Source: Corynebacterium sp. TAE3-ERU12
GTDB taxonomy: Bacteria; Actinomycetota; Actinomycetes; Mycobacteriales; Mycobacteriaceae
Direction: 5' to 3'
DNA: 64,000 nt
Assembly: GCF_019209905.1 (NCBI RefSeq)
Contig: NZ_JAHUTM010000001.1
Span: 186,001 to 250,000 of the forward strand
Below are positions 1-9,153 of the stretch, one piece after another. A program made the position numbers and the translations under genes. Each line of letters starts with the position of its first letter. The stretch's first letter is position 1. The notes under the pieces are model-generated. The model saw only the letters and a list, made by a program, of their open reading frames with translations. It made no database searches and was not told the DNA's origin.

Positions 1-68
1 TTTTTCTGTATTACTAGCCGGATTGTCCGAAGCCAGAATGGGGCGGAGGTGAGATGCCCCGCCAATAC

Positions 69-647
69 TTAAGCGCTGGAAGAGTGATTGTGCTGGCCCT
101 GAAGGCGGTTAGCGGCAATAAGGTCATTACGTGCCCGGGATACCCGAGAACGAATCGTGCCGACTCGACAGTTCGCGATTTCTGCGGCCTCCTGATACGA
201 GTACCCCAGCACCTGAGTGAGAATAAGCGCCTCGCGTCGCGCAGGCTCAAGGCCATCAAGCAAAATCTTGACGTCCACTAAATCCGCCCAGGAAGAATTT
301 TTCTCCGAGCTACCCACAACAGAATCAGTTGCGTCCTCTAAAGTGACGGTCGACTTTCGAGGACGCGACAAATCATGGCGTACAGAATCGACCCACACCC
401 GGCGGGCTACAGACAAAAGCCACGTTCGTGCAGAGGACCGGGCAGCGAATCGAGGCAAAGCCCCCATTACCCGTAGATACGTTTCCTGGGTGAGATCGTC
501 GGCAATATCGGGGTCCGCAAGATGGGCAAAAAAGCGCCACACATCAGTCTGAGTGGCGCGAATAAATTCACTGAGCGCATCGGCATCACCGCGACCGGCC
601 TGTAGGGCCAAGCGCGTGACCGAATCCTCACTGCAGTGCTGCGGCAT
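69..647 (-). CDS. sigC: ECF-family RNA polymerase sigma factor, SigC type
   Basis: A 192-residue group 4 (ECF) sigma factor that would direct RNA polymerase to a small regulon. Region 2 lies at about residues 25-90 and contains DIADDLTQETYLRVMGAL, the core-binding helix. Region 4 lies at about 125-180 and contains the helix-turn-helix GYSYQEAAEIANCRVGTIRSRV. The family resemblance is to SigC of mycobacteria and corynebacteria. In C. glutamicum SigC has been linked to control of branched quinol oxidation, but that role is not visible here. No anti-sigma gene is adjacent; the neighbour is an acidic orphan protein on the same strand. A TATAGT box at 655-660 followed by seven bases before the ATG suggests a leaderless transcript. 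Confidence 0.88.
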   Translation of the reverse strand: MPQHCSEDSVTRLALQAGRGDADALSEFIRATQTDVWRFFAHLADPDIADDLTQETYLRVMGALPRFAARSSARTWLLSVARRVWVDSVRHDLSRPRKSTVTLEDATDSVVGSSEKNSSWADLVDVKILLDGLEPARREALILTQVLGYSYQEAAEIANCRVGTIRSRVSRARNDLIAANRLQGQHNHSSSA

Positions 648-700
648 GGAGCTAACTATAGCAATGAATAATCACCTGCCAAGGGCGCTACAAATAGGCC

Positions 701-727
701 AAAACCCCCTCCCGCATAGTGCGGGAG
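701..727 (-). terminator. Rho-independent terminator of the small acidic gene
   Basis: An 8-bp perfect stem (CTCCCGCA/TGCGGGAG, 709-727) with a three-base loop. On the minus strand it is followed by C5 and then TTTT. It lies between the stop codon of the acidic gene at 758 and sigC, so sigC probably uses its own promoter. Confidence 0.75.
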
Positions 728-757
728 AGGGTTGTGGAGCTCAGTATGGATCTAAGC

Positions 758-1039
758 CTATGCGTCGTTTGCGACAGCAGCCTCGGGAGCCTCAACGCCG
801 GAGGGGCTCAGGATGCGGTCGTGAGAATCGTGGATCTGGTGGTTGTCGTCGTTGGAGTCGTGGGTGGACTCATCCCACGAGATATCGAAGGCATCGTTGC
901 CGAACGGCAGGTTCACGTCGCCGAAGGAGGAACCGAAGTTCACGTCGCCGTTGATTTCCTCAACGTTGGCGAACGGCAGATCCGGGAAAATTACGGTGTC
1001 GGGGGCAAGCGCATCGATGATTGCGACGGCATTATCCAT
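758..1039 (-). CDS. Small acidic Asp/Asn/His-rich protein of unknown function
   Basis: A 93-residue protein that I do not recognise. The start at 1039 is chosen because AAGGAG sits seven bases upstream; a longer frame to 1168 exists but would read through the apparent promoter. The N-terminal half is mildly hydrophobic (DALAPDTVIFPDLPFANVEE). The middle repeats a short pattern (NGDVNFGSSFGDVNLPFGND). The C-terminal half is very rich in Asp, Asn and His (THDSNDDNHQIHDSHD), which could bind divalent metal, but that is speculation. It has no signal peptide and no clear membrane segment. The gene has a sigma-A-like promoter, a leader of about 90 bases and a terminator, so it appears to be an independent, deliberately expressed unit just upstream of sigC. 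Confidence 0.7.
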   Translation of the reverse strand: MDNAVAIIDALAPDTVIFPDLPFANVEEINGDVNFGSSFGDVNLPFGNDAFDISWDESTHDSNDDNHQIHDSHDRILSPSGVEAPEAAVANDA

Positions 1040-1139
1040 TACAGGCTCCTTGAAAAAACAAAATGTTGGGTTGAACGCACCTGCCGTAGGGCGCACCCTG
1101 CTCGACGCTGGTGCCACGGCCTTTGTGGTGGTGCCAAAG

Positions 1140-1168
1140 ACGTTATGAGATCCGGGCAAAGTCCGCAA
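1140..1168 (-). promoter_or_regulatory. Promoter of the small acidic gene
   Basis: On the minus strand TTGCGG (1168-1163) is separated by 17 bases from TAACGT (1145-1140), a good housekeeping promoter match. Transcription would start near 1132, giving a leader of about 90 bases that ends in AAGGAG. In the remaining intergenic sequence, 1170-1361, I see no gene and no convincing terminator for the mnh operon. Confidence 0.55.
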
Positions 1169-1361
1169 ACACTAGATGTAACATCCGGTAGCTAAAAGGA
1201 GATAGTAGGCAAAATTACGGTGTGCGCTTGGTAAATGCCATGGTCACAGCGTCGGCAGGAGAGCTTGAATAACTATGAAGATACACAAGATGTAGCCCCA
1301 TATGAGGGTGGAATAAGTTGTCTAGATCGGCCCGGCCTGACCTCGCCGAGAAAACCTAGGA

Positions 1362-1697
1362 CTAATGGGGGGCAGAATCCTCCCCAGAACCATCCCTAAT
1401 TCCAAGAATTGCGCGACCCAATACCTGCGACGCAACCGCAGAGACCACCAACATCGCAATAATCGCGATACCCGCGGTGAGCACACGACCGATCGTCAAC
1501 CGGCCTGCATCCCAATCGAGCAACACATTCGCCAGCACCAGCAATGGAATGCCTACGGTAATGCCTGCAGAAAGCTGATTGAGCCGGGAAAGCGCATCGT
1601 GCGCCCGCCACATAGAAATAACCGCGCCCAATAGGTACAGCGAACCGGCCAGAACTCCGAAAGCGAAAAGCGTAGTGACAAGAATTGTGCCAACCAT
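1362..1697 (-). CDS. mnhG: Mrp-type Na+/H+ antiporter subunit G
   Basis: A 111-residue protein with three predicted membrane helices (about residues 3-28, 42-62 and 70-95), the MnhG/MrpG pattern. It is the last gene of the mnhA-C-D-E-F-G operon and starts two bases after mnhF ends. Mrp complexes exchange cytoplasmic Na+ for external protons and support pH and salt tolerance; the small subunits E, F and G are needed for assembly of the multi-subunit complex. Identification rests on size, topology and operon position more than on single diagnostic residues. Confidence 0.9.
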   Translation of the reverse strand: MVGTILVTTLFAFGVLAGSLYLLGAVISMWRAHDALSRLNQLSAGITVGIPLLVLANVLLDWDAGRLTIGRVLTAGIAIIAMLVVSAVASQVLGRAILGIRDGSGEDSAPH

Positions 1698-1699
1698 GA

Positions 1700-1987
1700 C
1701 TACCTCCGTCCTCGGGTGAGCACACGAGCCAACCCCACGGTAGAAAGAACACCCAGCAGGCCAGCGAGCATCGCAATATCGAATCGCACCGCGGTTACAC
1801 GCATCAAGGCCGAGGTAAGGAAAACACCCACCATTGCGAACAAGACAGCGTCAGCCATCACTGCGCGGGAGACGTTCTCGCGTGCTCGTGACGCAGCAGC
1901 CGCGGCCATAATGAAAGCCGCGCTGCAAATAACGACACCAGCAATCGCCACCACGTGCACTACTTGCGGCTGTAAGAATGTGTGCAT
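1700..1987 (-). CDS. mnhF: Mrp-type Na+/H+ antiporter subunit F
   Basis: A 95-residue protein with three hydrophobic helices and a short basic C-terminus (LARVLTRGRR). The segment SRAVMADAVLFAMVGVFL matches the typical MnhF motif region. It overlaps the stop codon of mnhE by one base, implying coupled translation. It is a membrane subunit of the Mrp complex. Confidence 0.9.
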   Translation of the reverse strand: MHTFLQPQVVHVVAIAGVVICSAAFIMAAAAASRARENVSRAVMADAVLFAMVGVFLTSALMRVTAVRFDIAMLAGLLGVLSTVGLARVLTRGRR

Positions 1988-2469
1988 TATTTCGTGCCCT
2001 CATCTCCAGCAGAATCGGCAGATTCCACCGTGTCGCGGGATGAACTCGTTTCGTACTGAGTTCCGGTAACAGCGGCAGAATCCGGGTAACGATCCGCGTC
2101 GTAGTCCTCAATAACAGTGACCTCAGGCCACGGCTCATCGCGAAGCGCAGGTACTAACCGCTGCTCCATTTCATAAAAATCAGAACGCAATGCGGCCACG
2201 TCGGCGCCGAAGATGCAATGCACCAACAGTTGCCGTCGGCCTTCTGGCAGTTCCCTAATCCCACACACCAACGTGCCCGGGGTCATCGTGATGGAACCAG
2301 TCAGCAAGACAATATTGACGTCGTCGGTAATTCGCAGCGGCACCGAAAGCAGTACCGGTTGCTGCTTTGGATTAGCACGGAAATTGTCAAGAATTACTTC
2401 AGTAGCTGCAGCAATCACCTGGCCCACCAGCCAGGCCGCATACACAGTCAGATGTAGCGCTCGCTTCAC
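1987..2469 (-). CDS. mnhE: Mrp-type Na+/H+ antiporter subunit E
   Basis: A 160-residue MnhE subunit. It has a short hydrophobic N-terminus (HLTVYAAWLVGQVIAAATEVI) followed by the family's conserved soluble part, including the segment around ITMTPGTLVCGI (MnhE proteins share a TPGT motif). The C-terminal 40 residues are acidic and of low complexity, probably a variable tail. The start overlaps the mnhD stop by four bases. Confidence 0.92.
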   Translation of the reverse strand: MKRALHLTVYAAWLVGQVIAAATEVILDNFRANPKQQPVLLSVPLRITDDVNIVLLTGSITMTPGTLVCGIRELPEGRRQLLVHCIFGADVAALRSDFYEMEQRLVPALRDEPWPEVTVIEDYDADRYPDSAAVTGTQYETSSSRDTVESADSAGDEGTK

Positions 2470-4001
2470 TGGGTACCTCCGGGATTCATTCCAATAATGT
2501 CAGCTGGGTTACCAAGTGCCGCTCCGGCATAACCAGGGATATCCAACAGCGCGTCGGCAGCAGCCCCAGTAGCTTGGGAAACCCAGCCCACACCGATAAA
2601 TAGGGCCACGCTCACGCACGCCAGCATCGCCGACGGGGCAACCATGGCACCGGGAACACGCAGATCCGAAGCGACACCCTGCATGGGACGACCCCAGAAC
2701 ACAGCCCGCCACAACCGAGCCATCGACAGCAACGCGCCCAAACTGGCCAGGACGATAGCCGAAATAGCAAGGGCAGAACGCAGCCCATCACCCTGCGCGG
2801 CAGTGAACAACACAGCGACCTTGCCCCACATGCCCGAGAAAGGCGGGAAGCCAATAAGCGAAAGGCTCATCGCCGCCATCACCCAAGCAACCAGCTGGTC
2901 ACGTCGGGCAAGCCCAGACAACCGGGTCAACGTACCGGTGCCGTAGGTTTCCTCCACCGCACCAGAAGCCAGAATCAACGAACCCACAGTGACCATATGG
3001 TGCACCGCGTAGAGCACACCGGCAGCCAGTGCGGCGCGAGGATCGCCGTCGGTAAAGGCCAGCACAATCAGGATGAAGGGCATGCCATTGACCATCTGGT
3101 AAGCCAGAATCTCGCGCATCGTGCGCTCAGCCATACCGGCGTAGGCACCCACCATCATCGAGGCCACCATCACCAACAAAATCGGCCAATGCCACGCCGG
3201 ATTAAGGTCCACAATGACCACATAGATCCGCATCAGCATGTACACCGCAACCTTGGTGTGCACCGCAGAGAACAAGCCCATGACCGCCGGAGAAGTATTG
3301 GGGTACGTGCGCGGCAACCACGTATGCGCCGGCACCAAACCAGCCTTGACACACAGCGCCAACACAACCAGGCCCAACGCCACCGCGCCGGCACCGCCAC
3401 CACTGGCAACACCAGCCAACTGGGCGATATTCACCGTCCCGGTCACGCCATAAATCAGGGCCACACCCACCAACAACACCGTCGAGGTCAGTAGGTTCAC
3501 CAGCACGAAAGAGCGGCCGGCAGCAAGGCGACGCCACGTGCCCGATACGGCAATAAGGCCGTAGGAAGGCAGCAGCATCACCTCCATGAACACGAAGAAG
3601 TTGAACAGGTCCGCAGTAAGCAACGCACCAGCAGCGCCGGCGAGCATCATGAGGGTCAGCGACGCGAAAAACCGCGACGAATTCTCACCCACGGTCTGGG
3701 CGAACCAATTAGCGGTGGTGACCACCACGCCAACCGCCGCGAGCATCAACATGCTCATCGCATCGGCGACGAAGGGAATTGCCACACCACCGGGGAAATT
3801 ACCCACACTGTGGCCGACCGGGCCATTGACCATCGTGTAACCCAACAGGGCAAAAGCGCAGGCTGCTACCGCAGCCGGGGTCAACATCGACAGGCCCGCA
3901 CGCACCACCGGTGGGCGCACCACCGCAGCAACAGCAGCCAGCGCCAACGGCAGCGCCACAAAAAGCGGCAACAGGGCAGAGATCGTGGATTCGGCCATCA
4001 C
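2466..4001 (-). CDS. mnhD: Mrp-type Na+/H+ antiporter subunit D
   Basis: A 511-residue polytopic protein of the NuoL/M/N (proton_antipo_M) family, with about 14 helices. The conserved core HTWLPRTYPNTSPAVMGLFS at about residues 225-245 carries the Lys/His-lined proton path typical of the family. MnhD pairs with MnhA as one of the two ion-translocating subunits. Length is normal for MnhD. It overlaps mnhC by four bases upstream and mnhE by four bases downstream. Confidence 0.95.
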   Translation of the reverse strand: MMAESTISALLPLFVALPLALAAVAAVVRPPVVRAGLSMLTPAAVAACAFALLGYTMVNGPVGHSVGNFPGGVAIPFVADAMSMLMLAAVGVVVTTANWFAQTVGENSSRFFASLTLMMLAGAAGALLTADLFNFFVFMEVMLLPSYGLIAVSGTWRRLAAGRSFVLVNLLTSTVLLVGVALIYGVTGTVNIAQLAGVASGGGAGAVALGLVVLALCVKAGLVPAHTWLPRTYPNTSPAVMGLFSAVHTKVAVYMLMRIYVVIVDLNPAWHWPILLVMVASMMVGAYAGMAERTMREILAYQMVNGMPFILIVLAFTDGDPRAALAAGVLYAVHHMVTVGSLILASGAVEETYGTGTLTRLSGLARRDQLVAWVMAAMSLSLIGFPPFSGMWGKVAVLFTAAQGDGLRSALAISAIVLASLGALLSMARLWRAVFWGRPMQGVASDLRVPGAMVAPSAMLACVSVALFIGVGWVSQATGAAADALLDIPGYAGAALGNPADIIGMNPGGTQ

Positions 4002-4444
4002 AGCTCGCCTTCCTCGGCATGGTTGGTGGCTTCGTCAGTAGCAGAATGCATCCGGCCCTGGGTCAGCCCTTCATCAGGGTTTCGCTTACCGGCGCGACGC
4101 CCCGCAGTCGACAGCAAAGAATTCGCATCATGATCCTCAACCACCCGGGTGTCATCATCACGGCCCAAGCCCGCCAAAGCCAGCATGTAGCCAGTGACCG
4201 CCATCGTGATCACAATCGCGGTGAGCACAAAAGCCTGGGGCAGCGGATCAGCAGCAGCATTCGGGCTGCTTTCTCCCATTAGCGGTTCGGCGCGCCAGGC
4301 GCCGACACCGGCGGCCAAGATCACCAAGTTCGCGGCGTGGGAAATAAACGTTATGCCAATAATGAGACGCACCATGCCGCGCTGCAGCACCAAATAAGCG
4401 CCAGCGCCAGCAAGGACAGCAGCAATCAAAGCAATAATCATCAC
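3998..4444 (-). CDS. mnhC: Mrp-type Na+/H+ antiporter subunit C (NuoK-like)
   Basis: A 148-residue protein with three NuoK-like helices in the first 105 residues (AAVLAGAGAYLVLQRGMVRLIIGI is the conserved region). A charged tail of about 40 residues after the last helix is longer than in the minimal family members. It overlaps the mnhA stop and the mnhD start by four bases each, so translation through A-C-D is coupled. Confidence 0.93.
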   Translation of the reverse strand: MMIIALIAAVLAGAGAYLVLQRGMVRLIIGITFISHAANLVILAAGVGAWRAEPLMGESSPNAAADPLPQAFVLTAIVITMAVTGYMLALAGLGRDDDTRVVEDHDANSLLSTAGRRAGKRNPDEGLTQGRMHSATDEATNHAEEGEL

Positions 4445-7422
4445 GCATCGTCCTCCTGGGAGTGCGGCGCAGCAGGCCGACGCGAACCCTTGCCGGCCCG
4501 CGAGCTAAGGCTCGCCGCGAACAGTTCCTCATCGCCCTCATCACCATCGGGCAGGGCCACATCATGGGGGAGCGTGCCCCGAGTACCCACCTGCATCGGC
4601 GGGCGGTTGATACCGGTGCGCTGCTCCGTGTCGCGGCCCAAGTCGCCGTGAGGTTTCTCCGAACCAGGCCGGGTAGGCCCACCCAAGAAGTTCAATGCCG
4701 TAGCCACAATGCCCAATACCGCCAGGTACACACCGACGTCGAAGATAAGGGCAGTAGTGACGTGCTGATGCAGCAGGTGGCCATGCAGCGGCGCTAGGAA
4801 AGAGCCCTTAGCGAAACCGAGGAAACCAGTACCAATAGCAATCAGAACACCACCAGCAGACAGCAAGTACGGGGTCTCGTGGCGGAACAAATCCCGGTCA
4901 TCAGGCTGCGCCAAGTACTTCATCATCAACGCAGACGCGCCCAACAGGGCGGCGTTGAAGCCACCACCGGGTTCATTGCCGCCGCGCCACAGCACAATCA
5001 CGGAAATGGCGAATAAGAACGGCACCATCCACTTCACCAACATCTGCATCGGCAAAGCGTTGAGCACACGCTCCGGTAGCTCACCAGGCATCGCCGGGTC
5101 ATGCGGCCAGCGGGGAATAGACGCAACCACCGCGGCCATCGCCACACCAGCCATGCCCAGCACCGCCAACTCGCCCATGGTGTCGAATGCACGGAACTCC
5201 ACCAAAATGGTGTTGACCACATTGCCTTCATTGGTGATCTTCGGGCCCTGCTCCAAGTACCACTGGGCAATCTCGGACTTACCGCGCCGACCCGTCAGGG
5301 CCCACACCGCACCAAAGGTTGCCGCGCCCACCGCCAGTGCCACCAGCGCCGCACCTGCACGGCGGGCCGCAGTGGTCTCGGTAAAGGCACGCGGCTGGTG
5401 GCGCAGCACCAGCATCATCAACACAACGGTGAGGATCTCCACCATGAACTGCGTCATCGCCACATCCGGGGCGCCCAACATGATCACCTGCAGCGTCACG
5501 CCAGTACCCGTGACCCCCAACAGCACAGCGGCCTGCAGCCGGTTGCGAGCCTGCACCGTCGCCAAGGCACCAATGATGACCACGGCCAACGGAATGAGGT
5601 CCGAGAGCTGATCGATGCCTTCGACCTTCGCGGCCAAGGGGCGCCCGCCCACACCCGGGGCCACCGCAACAGCGGCGGCATAGGTGCCCAGCAGCACCAA
5701 CAGCGGCGCCAAATGGCGGCTCGGAGCATGTGACATCGCAGGGCGGGCCAGCACCGTACCGACCCGACGGGCAGCATTTACACCAGCGGCAATGGCCTGC
5801 ACACCAGTAAACGGAACCAGCTTGCGCTCCAATACCACCTGGTAGACGCCACGGCGGGCAATGATGAGCACCATGCCGGCGATAAGCACCGCAACCGAAA
5901 TCAGCAGCGGCACAGTCACCCCATGCCACAGGGCCAAATGCGTCTGCGCCCAGTTGCCACCAAGCACAGCCTGCGACACCTCATCCAAAGGCTTATCCAG
6001 CCAGCCCGCGAAGAAAACAATCGGCAAGGACAACACACCGGGCAATGCGGCCGGAATCAACAGGGAAGCGGGGGCCTCGCGCACATCCGAAACATCACGC
6101 GGGCCGTCGACGAACACACCCAGCACCAGACGAGCCGAATACGTAAACGTCGCCAGCGCACCCACACCAGCAGCCAGCAGCAACACAATCACACCAGCCC
6201 CGCTCAGCGGAGCCTCAGTGAACGCCTCAAGCATGCCTTCCTTCGACATGAAGCCAAACGTCGGCGGCACCGCAGCCATCGAGGCCGCACCGATGACCAT
6301 GGCACCAAAAGTCCACGGCATCCGGCGCCACAGCGGGCCAAGACGACGCATATCGCGGGTACCGGCCTGGTGATCCACCACACCAGCCAGCATGAACAAC
6401 GAGGACTTGAACATCGCGTGGGCCAAGGTGTGCACCACCGCAGCCATGATGGCGAAGTGGGTGCCCACACCAATGGTCGCCACAATCCAGCCAAGCTGAG
6501 ACACCGTCGAATACGCAGTAAGGCGCTTAATATCGGTCTGCTGGATAGCGAACACCGCAGTAGCTACCGCAGTGCCCATGCCCACCACAATGAGCGTGAC
6601 CTGCCAGGCCGGAACAGCATGGAAAGCCGTCGAAAACCGCAGCAACAGGTAAATACCGGCCTTCACCACCGCAGCGGCGTGCAGGAATGCAGACACCGGG
6701 GTGGCCGCAGCCATCGCCTCAGGCAACCACGGATGGAACGGGAACTGAGCCGCCTTCGAGAACGCAGCGAAGGCAATAAGCACACCAACCAGCGCAGCGA
6801 ACAGTGGCTTGTCATCCCACACCGTCGACGACAACATCGCCGTAAGGTCCGTCGTACCAGTAGCCCACACGGCAAGGCCCAGGCCCGCCAGCAGCAACAA
6901 ACCACCAGTGAAGGTGAGCAGCAAAGTGCGCATCGCGCCGTCCTCGCCGCCCGAACCCGAACGGGCAATGAGCATGAACGAGGCAAGACTGACCAGCTCC
7001 CAGGCAATAAAGAGCAAGACCACATCGTCGGCAAGCACCAACAGCAGCACCGCCAACATGAAGCCGGTCATGAGGACATAAAAACTCATGATGCCGTCAC
7101 CCTCATGCAGGTACGACACTGAGTAGATGAACACCACAGAACCAATGACCAGCGCCAACATCGCAAAAACGAAGGACAACGGGTCAAGCTGCAACGAGAA
7201 ATCGGCGCTCATACCACCAGGCAGCACATCAGCTGCCCACGTTGCGTGCCAGGTAACCGGCACACCGCCGAAAACATCCGGAGCTAGGCGGCCTAACTGC
7301 CAAGCCGCTGTGGCAAACAGTGCCACCAACGGCCAACCAGCGTGGCGACCAAGCAGCCGAACCGCACCGGGAGTGACCGCCAGTGCGACGGCAACCAGTA
7401 CTGGGACACTAATAAGAGTCAC
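4441..7422 (-). CDS. mnhA: Mrp-type Na+/H+ antiporter subunit A fused to subunit B
   Basis: A 993-residue fusion. The first 750 residues are MnhA: NuoL-like proton_antipo_M core (FPFHPWLPEAMAAATPVSAFLHAA and the HTLAHAMFKSSLFM region), then DUF4040-type and MbhE-like segments (EFRAFDTMGELAVLG). Residues from about 770 on are a complete MnhB domain (WRGGNEPGGGFNAALLGASAL), so no separate mnhB gene is needed. The last 70 residues are a hydrophilic tail. The GTG at 7422 is chosen because the family begins directly with the first helix (VTLISVPVLVAVAL) and GGAAAG-like GGAAAG sequence lies upstream. A GTG at 7530 would add 36 residues and sits only about six bases after the predicted transcription start, so it remains a real alternative. 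Confidence 0.93.
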   Translation of the reverse strand: MTLISVPVLVAVALAVTPGAVRLLGRHAGWPLVALFATAAWQLGRLAPDVFGGVPVTWHATWAADVLPGGMSADFSLQLDPLSFVFAMLALVIGSVVFIYSVSYLHEGDGIMSFYVLMTGFMLAVLLLVLADDVVLLFIAWELVSLASFMLIARSGSGGEDGAMRTLLLTFTGGLLLLAGLGLAVWATGTTDLTAMLSSTVWDDKPLFAALVGVLIAFAAFSKAAQFPFHPWLPEAMAAATPVSAFLHAAAVVKAGIYLLLRFSTAFHAVPAWQVTLIVVGMGTAVATAVFAIQQTDIKRLTAYSTVSQLGWIVATIGVGTHFAIMAAVVHTLAHAMFKSSLFMLAGVVDHQAGTRDMRRLGPLWRRMPWTFGAMVIGAASMAAVPPTFGFMSKEGMLEAFTEAPLSGAGVIVLLLAAGVGALATFTYSARLVLGVFVDGPRDVSDVREAPASLLIPAALPGVLSLPIVFFAGWLDKPLDEVSQAVLGGNWAQTHLALWHGVTVPLLISVAVLIAGMVLIIARRGVYQVVLERKLVPFTGVQAIAAGVNAARRVGTVLARPAMSHAPSRHLAPLLVLLGTYAAAVAVAPGVGGRPLAAKVEGIDQLSDLIPLAVVIIGALATVQARNRLQAAVLLGVTGTGVTLQVIMLGAPDVAMTQFMVEILTVVLMMLVLRHQPRAFTETTAARRAGAALVALAVGAATFGAVWALTGRRGKSEIAQWYLEQGPKITNEGNVVNTILVEFRAFDTMGELAVLGMAGVAMAAVVASIPRWPHDPAMPGELPERVLNALPMQMLVKWMVPFLFAISVIVLWRGGNEPGGGFNAALLGASALMMKYLAQPDDRDLFRHETPYLLSAGGVLIAIGTGFLGFAKGSFLAPLHGHLLHQHVTTALIFDVGVYLAVLGIVATALNFLGGPTRPGSEKPHGDLGRDTEQRTGINRPPMQVGTRGTLPHDVALPDGDEGDEELFAASLSSRAGKGSRRPAAPHSQEDDA

Positions 7423-7541
7423 GGCTGGGTCGCTTTCCAAAATCGCGGGCGGGAACAAACCACCAGCCGGGATGCTGGCGGGCACCGCAACGCAGCAGAA
7501 CGCGGCGCGCGGATGAGGCAAAAGCCTCACAAGTCTTAGCT

Positions 7542-7571
7542 TTTATATTAGCAATTGTGATTGTTTGCTCA
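7542..7571 (-). promoter_or_regulatory. Promoter region of the mnh operon
   Basis: Overlapping TAATAT (7550-7545) and TATAAA (7547-7542) boxes on the minus strand would start transcription at about 7535-7537, just ahead of the GTG at 7530. Next to it, TGTGA-N6-GCTCA (7556-7571) matches eight of ten GlxR consensus bases, a weak candidate only. Confidence 0.45.
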
Positions 7572-7660
7572 GCGCCTCACCAGCTCAGCCCCAGCTCAGC
7601 ACCGGTCAGCACCGGCGAGGCACCCATCAGCAAACAACATTTCCATTTAGGCTGATAACC

Positions 7661-9109
7661 ATGTCCGCGCCCACAGCTCAGCACCCCGACACCCCACCAC
7701 ACAGACGCGGCGCCGCCCGCGTCGGACTCATCGCCGCAGCCGTGCTACCCCTCATCATCGCCGCGGTCTGTGCCGCTGCGGGAATCGGCGCGCTACGGCC
7801 ACCAACAGCTACGCCCGAACCGAATAATGAGACACCGGCGACCAACGAGACCACAGTCGCGCTCCACGAACTCAATCAGGCACTCGGCCGAGCCAAAGTC
7901 GGCGCCGCATTCCTCAACACCGGCCTGGACAAAGCCGGCGGCGGCATAACCGAACTCAGTGACGGCTCCACCGAACTCGCCAGCGGCATGAAAGAAATCC
8001 AAGCCGGCACAGGCCAACTAGGCGCAGGCGCCAACCAGCTCGCCGACGGAGTGGAAACCGCCACCGGAGGGCTCTCCCTGGCAGCCGTGGCCGCAGGACA
8101 AGTCAAGGTCGCTGCACAACGAGCCCGGGAATCACTGGCCGCCTCCGATGACCCCAACGCAGAAGCCGCCATCGCCGATATCGAATCGCTGGAACGTCAA
8201 CTCGACGTCGCCGACTTCGAAGCCATGGACACCGAACTAGGCAAAGTGCGCAATGGTGCCCGGGAAATCACCAACCAAGTCAACGGGCCTTATTCCGCAG
8301 GAGTGCAACAGGCCACCGAAGGCTCCGGCCAGCTCGCCAACGGACTCACCGAGCTGGAAAAGGGACATAAGGAAATCCGGGACAAAGCCACCGCACTCAG
8401 CGCCGATATCGCAGCCGCCCAGCAGGCACTCAGCCAGACCAACGCCACCCCGGACTCAGCCACCGCGCCGACTGATACCACCGACACCCCCGGCACCACC
8501 TTCACTCCCGGTATCGCCGCCATGGCATCCCTGCTGGCGGTGCTGCTCCTAGCCGCAGTAGCCGGGTGGACCCTATGGGGGCGCGGGGCAACCACTGCCG
8601 ACCGTGTGGGAAACACCGTGCTGGGCGTGCTGGGCATTTCCGCTGTCGGTATTGCAGCACTTGCCGCAGTACTAACCACAACAACTGCCTCCCAGATGGC
8701 CGCAGTCGCCCTCATCATGCTCACCGCCGCAGCCAGTACCGCACTGCTCACCGCCGCCCTACGCGCCATCGCAGGCCCCGCCGCCCCGGTTATTGTGATG
8801 GCCGGCATTATCGGCCAAGCCGCAGTGGTGGGCTACGCCTGGCGCCTTGCCGCCACCGATGCCGGCTCGACCGCCTGGAGCGCGGCGGCGGCTCTGCTGC
8901 CCGCACACCACCAGGCAGCAGCAATGAACGCAGTACTGACCGGCGCAGCCGCCGACCACTGGGCCTGGCCGCTTGGAGTCCTCGTGGCCGTTGCCGGGTG
9001 CAGTGCCGCCGGGATTGTCATGACCGGACGCAACCGCAGCGCACAGGACGCCTCCGCGCACCGCTATGACGATGAGGCCGACACCGAAGAATTCGAGCCA
9101 AGCACCTAG
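7661..9109 (+). CDS. YhgE/Pip-like membrane protein
   Basis: A 482-residue membrane protein. Residues about 24-46 form one helix. A long extracytoplasmic region to about residue 295 contains the heptad-like repeats ELSDGSTELASGMKEI and GAGANQLADGVETA, typical of the YhgE/Pip family. Five C-terminal helices follow from about residue 315. The family includes type VII secretion-linked and phage-receptor proteins in other Gram-positives, but no such system is next to it here, so the function is unassigned. The start at 7661 is supported by TAGGCT at 7648-7653 with seven bases to the ATG (leaderless). A frame extending upstream to 7565 is not supported. The gene ends at a strong bidirectional terminator. 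Confidence 0.75.
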   Translation: MSAPTAQHPDTPPHRRGAARVGLIAAAVLPLIIAAVCAAAGIGALRPPTATPEPNNETPATNETTVALHELNQALGRAKVGAAFLNTGLDKAGGGITELSDGSTELASGMKEIQAGTGQLGAGANQLADGVETATGGLSLAAVAAGQVKVAAQRARESLAASDDPNAEAAIADIESLERQLDVADFEAMDTELGKVRNGAREITNQVNGPYSAGVQQATEGSGQLANGLTELEKGHKEIRDKATALSADIAAAQQALSQTNATPDSATAPTDTTDTPGTTFTPGIAAMASLLAVLLLAAVAGWTLWGRGATTADRVGNTVLGVLGISAVGIAALAAVLTTTTASQMAAVALIMLTAAASTALLTAALRAIAGPAAPVIVMAGIIGQAAVVGYAWRLAATDAGSTAWSAAAALLPAHHQAAAMNAVLTGAAADHWAWPLGVLVAVAGCSAAGIVMTGRNRSAQDASAHRYDDEADTEEFEPST

Positions 9110-9153
9110 CAGCGGCTATCGCAGCCCCGGGCGCGGGTGCTGTCCAGGCACAC

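Noticed and set aside
7556..7571. A GlxR site upstream of the mnh operon
   Set aside because: Only eight of ten consensus bases match, with a poor right half-site; kept as a weak note inside the promoter entry and not as a finding.
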